DNA from: Kiritimatiellaceae bacterium | GTDB lineage: Bacteria > Verrucomicrobiota > Kiritimatiellia > Kiritimatiellales > Pontiellaceae | DNA length: 8,216 nucleotides | Assembly: GCA_002691095.1 (NCBI GenBank) | Contig: NZGU01000001.1 | Coordinates: 30,518-38,733, forward strand | Reading direction: 5' to 3' | Part shown: positions 6,046-8,216 of the stretch, piece after piece | Layout: each line of letters begins with the position of its first letter | Numbering within the stretch: position 1 is the first letter of the stretch | Notes under the pieces: generated by a model | Databases searched by the model: none | What the model saw: only the letters and a program-made list of their open reading frames with translations | What the model was told of the DNA's origin: nothing | Made by a program: the position numbers and the translations under genes

Positions 6046-6961
6046 GGGTTTTCGAGATCGATTTCAGTTTGATGATCGTGAGCTTCCGTTTTTGACGCAT
6101 TTGGAGGCGTTTCGAAAGACGCTGATTCGCATGGTGGTTTCGTTGGTGGTGGGCATGTTGATTTGTTTGCCTGTTTCGGATCAGTTAATCCGTTTATTGC
6201 GGGCGCCTGCCGAGCCGTATATTGAGGCGTCTTTGGTGGAGGCGTTGGCAGAAAACCCGGTGCAATTATCGATGGCCGGAGAGGAGGTTCGTTCGGCAAT
6301 TGAATCGACGAATAATGTGGTGGTTGGCGCGACGATTCAACTGCCGGATGAGCGTGTGAATCAAGGCATGATTCGATTGCAGTTTTCTGAGCCGGCGGCG
6401 GCGTTGAAGATGTGGCTTCTGGTTTCGTTTTTTGGTGGGTTACTGTTGAGCCTCCCTTTTTTGGTATTCTTTTTGGCGCTTTTTGTGTTGCCGGGAGTGC
6501 GGGATGTGGAGCAACGGGCGATTAAACGGATTGCGGTTTTTTCTGGAGGCTTGTTTTTGCTGGGTGTCGTGATGGGGTATAAAATCACGTTGCCTTTGGC
6601 ATTGGGGCTGATGTTAAAGATTGGTGCCCAGTTGGGGGGAGAGTCGATTTGGTTCTATTCCAAGTATATTATGTTTGCGCTGCAGCTGTTGTTGGCTTTC
6701 GGGTTGGCCTTTCAATTGCCGGTGGTTATTTTGATTTTAGGAAAGATGGGTGTCGTGGGTTCGCGACAGTTGCGAGAGAAGCGGCGGCATGTGATTGTTG
6801 GGCTGCTGGTGCTGTCGATGTTGCTAACACCGCCGGATCTTCTTACGCAGCTTCTACTGGCGGCTCCGTTAATTTTGTTGTATGAATTTTGTATTTGGTT
6901 CCTTCATTTTACGGGAAACCGTGATACAGCTAGCAGTGAAGATAAAAGTGAGGTGGTATAA
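6029..6961 (+). CDS. tatC: Twin-arginine translocase subunit TatC
   Basis: TatC is the polytopic inner-membrane protein that recognises twin-arginine signal peptides and nucleates the Tat channel. The 310 residues show PFLTHLEAFRKTL (20-32) before the first helix, SLPFLVFFLALFVLPGVRDVEQR (141-163, with the conserved Glu161), the FGLAFQLPVVI helix (224-234), REKRRHVIVG (249-258) and LLTPPDLLTQLLLAAP (265-280). Six membrane segments fit. Gln229 sits where E. coli has Glu170, a position where Gln also occurs in the family. The region between the first two helices (about 60-128) is some 40 residues longer than in E. coli. I chose the ATG at 6029 because GGGGAA (6019-6024) precedes it; an in-frame ATG at 6017 is possible. 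The gene overlaps the preceding one by 17 bp. Confidence 0.95.
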   Translation: MWSRIKGFRDRFQFDDRELPFLTHLEAFRKTLIRMVVSLVVGMLICLPVSDQLIRLLRAPAEPYIEASLVEALAENPVQLSMAGEEVRSAIESTNNVVVGATIQLPDERVNQGMIRLQFSEPAAALKMWLLVSFFGGLLLSLPFLVFFLALFVLPGVRDVEQRAIKRIAVFSGGLFLLGVVMGYKITLPLALGLMLKIGAQLGGESIWFYSKYIMFALQLLLAFGLAFQLPVVILILGKMGVVGSRQLREKRRHVIVGLLVLSMLLTPPDLLTQLLLAAPLILLYEFCIWFLHFTGNRDTASSEDKSEVV

Positions 6962-7212
6962 TGAATTGTGTGGGTGTGATGGGTTTGCCGGGTGGTTCGG
7001 AAGTGATTCTGATTATTTTTGTGATTCTGCTGCTGTTCGGCGCGAAGAAGCTTCCAGAGCTGTCTCGTTCGCTTGGAAAAAGTTTGGGCGAGTTTAAAAA
7101 GGGTCAGCACGAGGGAGAACTTCCGGATGAGGCGATCAAGCAGTTTGAAGATGAAAGTGATACAACCGCGATTGCTGAAGAGCATCTTGATGATACTGAT
7201 AAAAGCGAATGA
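6961..7212 (+). CDS. tatA: Twin-arginine translocase subunit TatA
   Basis: TatA is the small subunit that assembles on substrate-loaded TatBC to let folded proteins cross the inner membrane. The 83 residues have the classic layout: LPGGSE (9-14), a short membrane helix (about 15-27, VILIIFVILLLFG), the hinge and amphipathic helix FGAKKLPELSRSLGKSLGEF (26-45), then a charged, acidic tail. Its ATG shares one base with the tatC stop (TAATG) and has a GAGGTGG ribosome site at 6950-6956. It matches typical TatA better than the gene at 5617 does. Together with that gene and tatC, a full A/B/C set is encoded in one run. Confidence 0.94.
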   Translation: MNCVGVMGLPGGSEVILIIFVILLLFGAKKLPELSRSLGKSLGEFKKGQHEGELPDEAIKQFEDESDTTAIAEEHLDDTDKSE

Positions 7213-7997
7213 GTTTTCAACAGCGAGAGCTCTCTGAGGAAGAAGAGCGGGTCAACACGAAAGCTGTGTTGGCACATGTGTTGCCGTTTGTGATGTGGCT
7301 AACGATGATGGTTTGGCTGGATGATCCGGCCTGGAATTATAATGCGCGGACGTTGGGGGGATTGTTGTTATTGGCTGTTTTTCGGCCTTGGCGTTGGTAT
7401 CCGCGGTTCAAGTGGCGCAATTTGCCGGCTGCTGTGGGCGTTGGGGTGGCGATTTTTGTGGTCTGGGTGGGACTGGAGAGCACGTGGGTGGTGGATTCGT
7501 TGCCGTGGTTGACGGAGTGGTATGATCGACTGTTTGTTGATTTGACGCAGCCGTTTAAGGTGCGGGAGTTGTATGAGCGGGGCGATGGTTCGTGGGTGCC
7601 GTTTATGGTGATAGAGGAGGGGGTACATCCTGGTCGGCATGCCTATGATCCGCGGGTTACGGGGTGGTTAAATTTTTCGATTCATATGGTGGGAACGTCT
7701 GTGGTTATTGCGATTATAGAGGAGTTCTTCTATCGTGGTTTTGCGTATCGCTGGATGCAGGGAAGTCCGTTTTATGATATCGATGCGGGACGATTGAATT
7801 GGAAGTTATTGCTTTTAATTTCGCTCTTTTTCTCGGTTTCACACATTGAGTGGGGGGCGGCTGTTATTTGTGGTATTTCATATGGACTGCTCTATATTAA
7901 AACACAGGATATCTGGGCGGCAATTATTGCGCATGGTGTGACCAATTTTCTATTGGGGTGGTATGTTATATTTTTTGATGCGTATCAATATTGGTAG
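7209..7997 (+). CDS. CPBP-family intramembrane metalloprotease, resembling PEP-CTERM/exosortase-associated CAAX protease
   Basis: CPBP (CAAX protease and bacteriocin-processing) enzymes are integral membrane proteases. The 262 residues contain the active-site motif EEFFYRG (171-177, Glu171, Glu172, Arg176), a second-motif histidine in FFSVSHIEWG (207-216, His212), and AHGVTNFLLG (241-250, His242 and Asn246). All predicted catalytic residues are therefore present. Hydrophobic stretches near 20-36, 48-58, 73-90, 155-170, 197-211, 215-230 and 235-255 indicate a multi-pass protein. The HAxTNLLLG-type motif followed by a short end closing in QYW resembles, from memory, the CAAX-protease family linked to exosortase and PEP-CTERM systems. 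Substrate is unknown. Its ATGA overlaps the tatA stop and no separate ribosome site is seen, so it is probably translated with the Tat genes. Confidence 0.85.
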   Translation: MSFQQRELSEEEERVNTKAVLAHVLPFVMWLTMMVWLDDPAWNYNARTLGGLLLLAVFRPWRWYPRFKWRNLPAAVGVGVAIFVVWVGLESTWVVDSLPWLTEWYDRLFVDLTQPFKVRELYERGDGSWVPFMVIEEGVHPGRHAYDPRVTGWLNFSIHMVGTSVVIAIIEEFFYRGFAYRWMQGSPFYDIDAGRLNWKLLLLISLFFSVSHIEWGAAVICGISYGLLYIKTQDIWAAIIAHGVTNFLLGWYVIFFDAYQYW

Positions 7998-8021
7998 AGA
8001 TGTTTCCGGTGGGAATTACGC

Positions 8022-8050
8022 TTGCATTGAGGGGTGTGCTTAACTATCTT
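8022..8050 (+). promoter_or_regulatory. Possible promoter of tRNA-Ser
   Basis: TTGCAT (8022-8027) and TATCTT (8045-8050) are separated by exactly 17 nt, and the second ends 19 nt before the tRNA 5' end. Spacing fits a housekeeping sigma factor, but both boxes depart from consensus. The 72-nt spacer (7998-8069) has no convincing terminator for the operon upstream, so read-through is also possible. Confidence 0.4.
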
Positions 8051-8069
8051 CCTGCCCTCTAAGCCCTGC

Positions 8070-8161
8070 GGAAAGATGACTGAGTGGCTTAAGGTGCTGG
8101 ACTGCTAATCCGGTGTACTGCGCAAGCGGTACCGAGGGTTCGAATCCCTCTCTTTCCGCCA
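8070..8161 (+). tRNA. tRNA-Ser (anticodon GCU), CCA encoded
   Basis: The acceptor stem GGAAAGA (8070-8076) pairs with TCTTTCC (8151-8157). The anticodon GCT is at 8104-8106, inside a loop closed by CTGGA (8097-8101) and TCCGG (8109-8113). The long variable arm typical of serine tRNAs is clear: GTACTGC and GCGGTAC enclose a GCAA tetraloop. The T arm is GAGGG/CCCTC around TTCGAAT. The discriminator is G8158 and CCA is encoded at 8159-8161. It reads AGC/AGU serine codons. Confidence 0.97.
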
Positions 8162-8181
8162 TTTTTTCTAATATTCTTTTG

Positions 8182-8210
8182 GATGATAGCAGCGATCATC
8201 TTTCGTGTTT
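8182..8210 (+). terminator. Weak hairpin with T-rich tail after tRNA-Ser
   Basis: GATGAT (8182-8187) pairs with ATCATC (8195-8200) around a 7-nt loop, followed by TTTCGTGTTT. The stem is only 6 bp and AT-rich and the T tract is interrupted, so termination would be poor. A run of six T (8162-8167) directly follows the tRNA and may contribute. Confidence 0.35.
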
Positions 8211-8216
8211 TACCGT

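Noticed and set aside
6448..6463. A 16-base copy of the gcvH terminator's 3' half (GAGCCTCCCTTTTTTG) inside tatC
   Set aside because: The upstream bases (GGTGGG) do not give the matching 5' arm, so no stable hairpin forms. The stretch encodes conserved TatC residues SLPFLVFF, so the match is probably chance.
8029..8059. GAGGG/CCCTC pairing between the protease gene and tRNA-Ser as a terminator
   Set aside because: Only 5 bp with a 21-nt loop and no following T-run; it also overlaps the candidate tRNA promoter.

Overview
The window is a compact, almost fully coding piece of a bacterial chromosome: nine household or membrane genes on the + strand, two on the - strand, and a tRNA gene near each end. 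The + strand carries far more G than C even across the minus-strand genes (for example 44 G to 20 C over 1261-1380, inside surE). This points to a strong replication-strand bias, with the + strand probably leading. A full Tat translocase, PgpA, and a CPBP protease resembling the PEP-CTERM/exosortase-associated CAAX-protease family suggest a Gram-negative bacterium. The PVC superphylum (Verrucomicrobiota/Kiritimatiellota) is a guess, made at low confidence.

Left part (1-2023): tRNA-Cys(GCA) is followed after only 28 nt by gcvH (lipoyl-carrying H protein). A good intrinsic terminator comes next, and its T-run ends two bases before the ATG of lipB, whose enzyme octanoylates proteins such as GcvH. 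lipB converges on surE with a 4-bp overlap of the two stop codons. Middle part (2024-4537): rsmE and pgpA form an ATGA-overlapped pair divergent from surE. pgpA converges on a membrane-anchored TPR protein of unknown role, again through a 4-bp stop-codon overlap. A 154-nt divergent spacer with a repeated TTTCGG motif separates the TPR gene from aroC.

Right part (4538-7997): aroC, a TatA/B-family gene with a long acidic tail, tatC, tatA and a CPBP intramembrane protease gene overlap end to start at every junction. They look like one translationally coupled operon joining the last step of the shikimate pathway to the whole Tat export machine. A 72-nt spacer with a possible promoter leads to tRNA-Ser(GCU), with a weak hairpin at the window edge.

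No insertion sequence, CRISPR array, phage gene, pseudogene or frameshift is visible. This is core genome, and I did not find a clearly new system. The points most worth checking are the aroC-tat-protease operon, the enlarged first periplasmic region of TatC, the repeat-bearing acidic tail of the TatB-like protein, the terminator abutting lipB, and the repeated motif before aroC.
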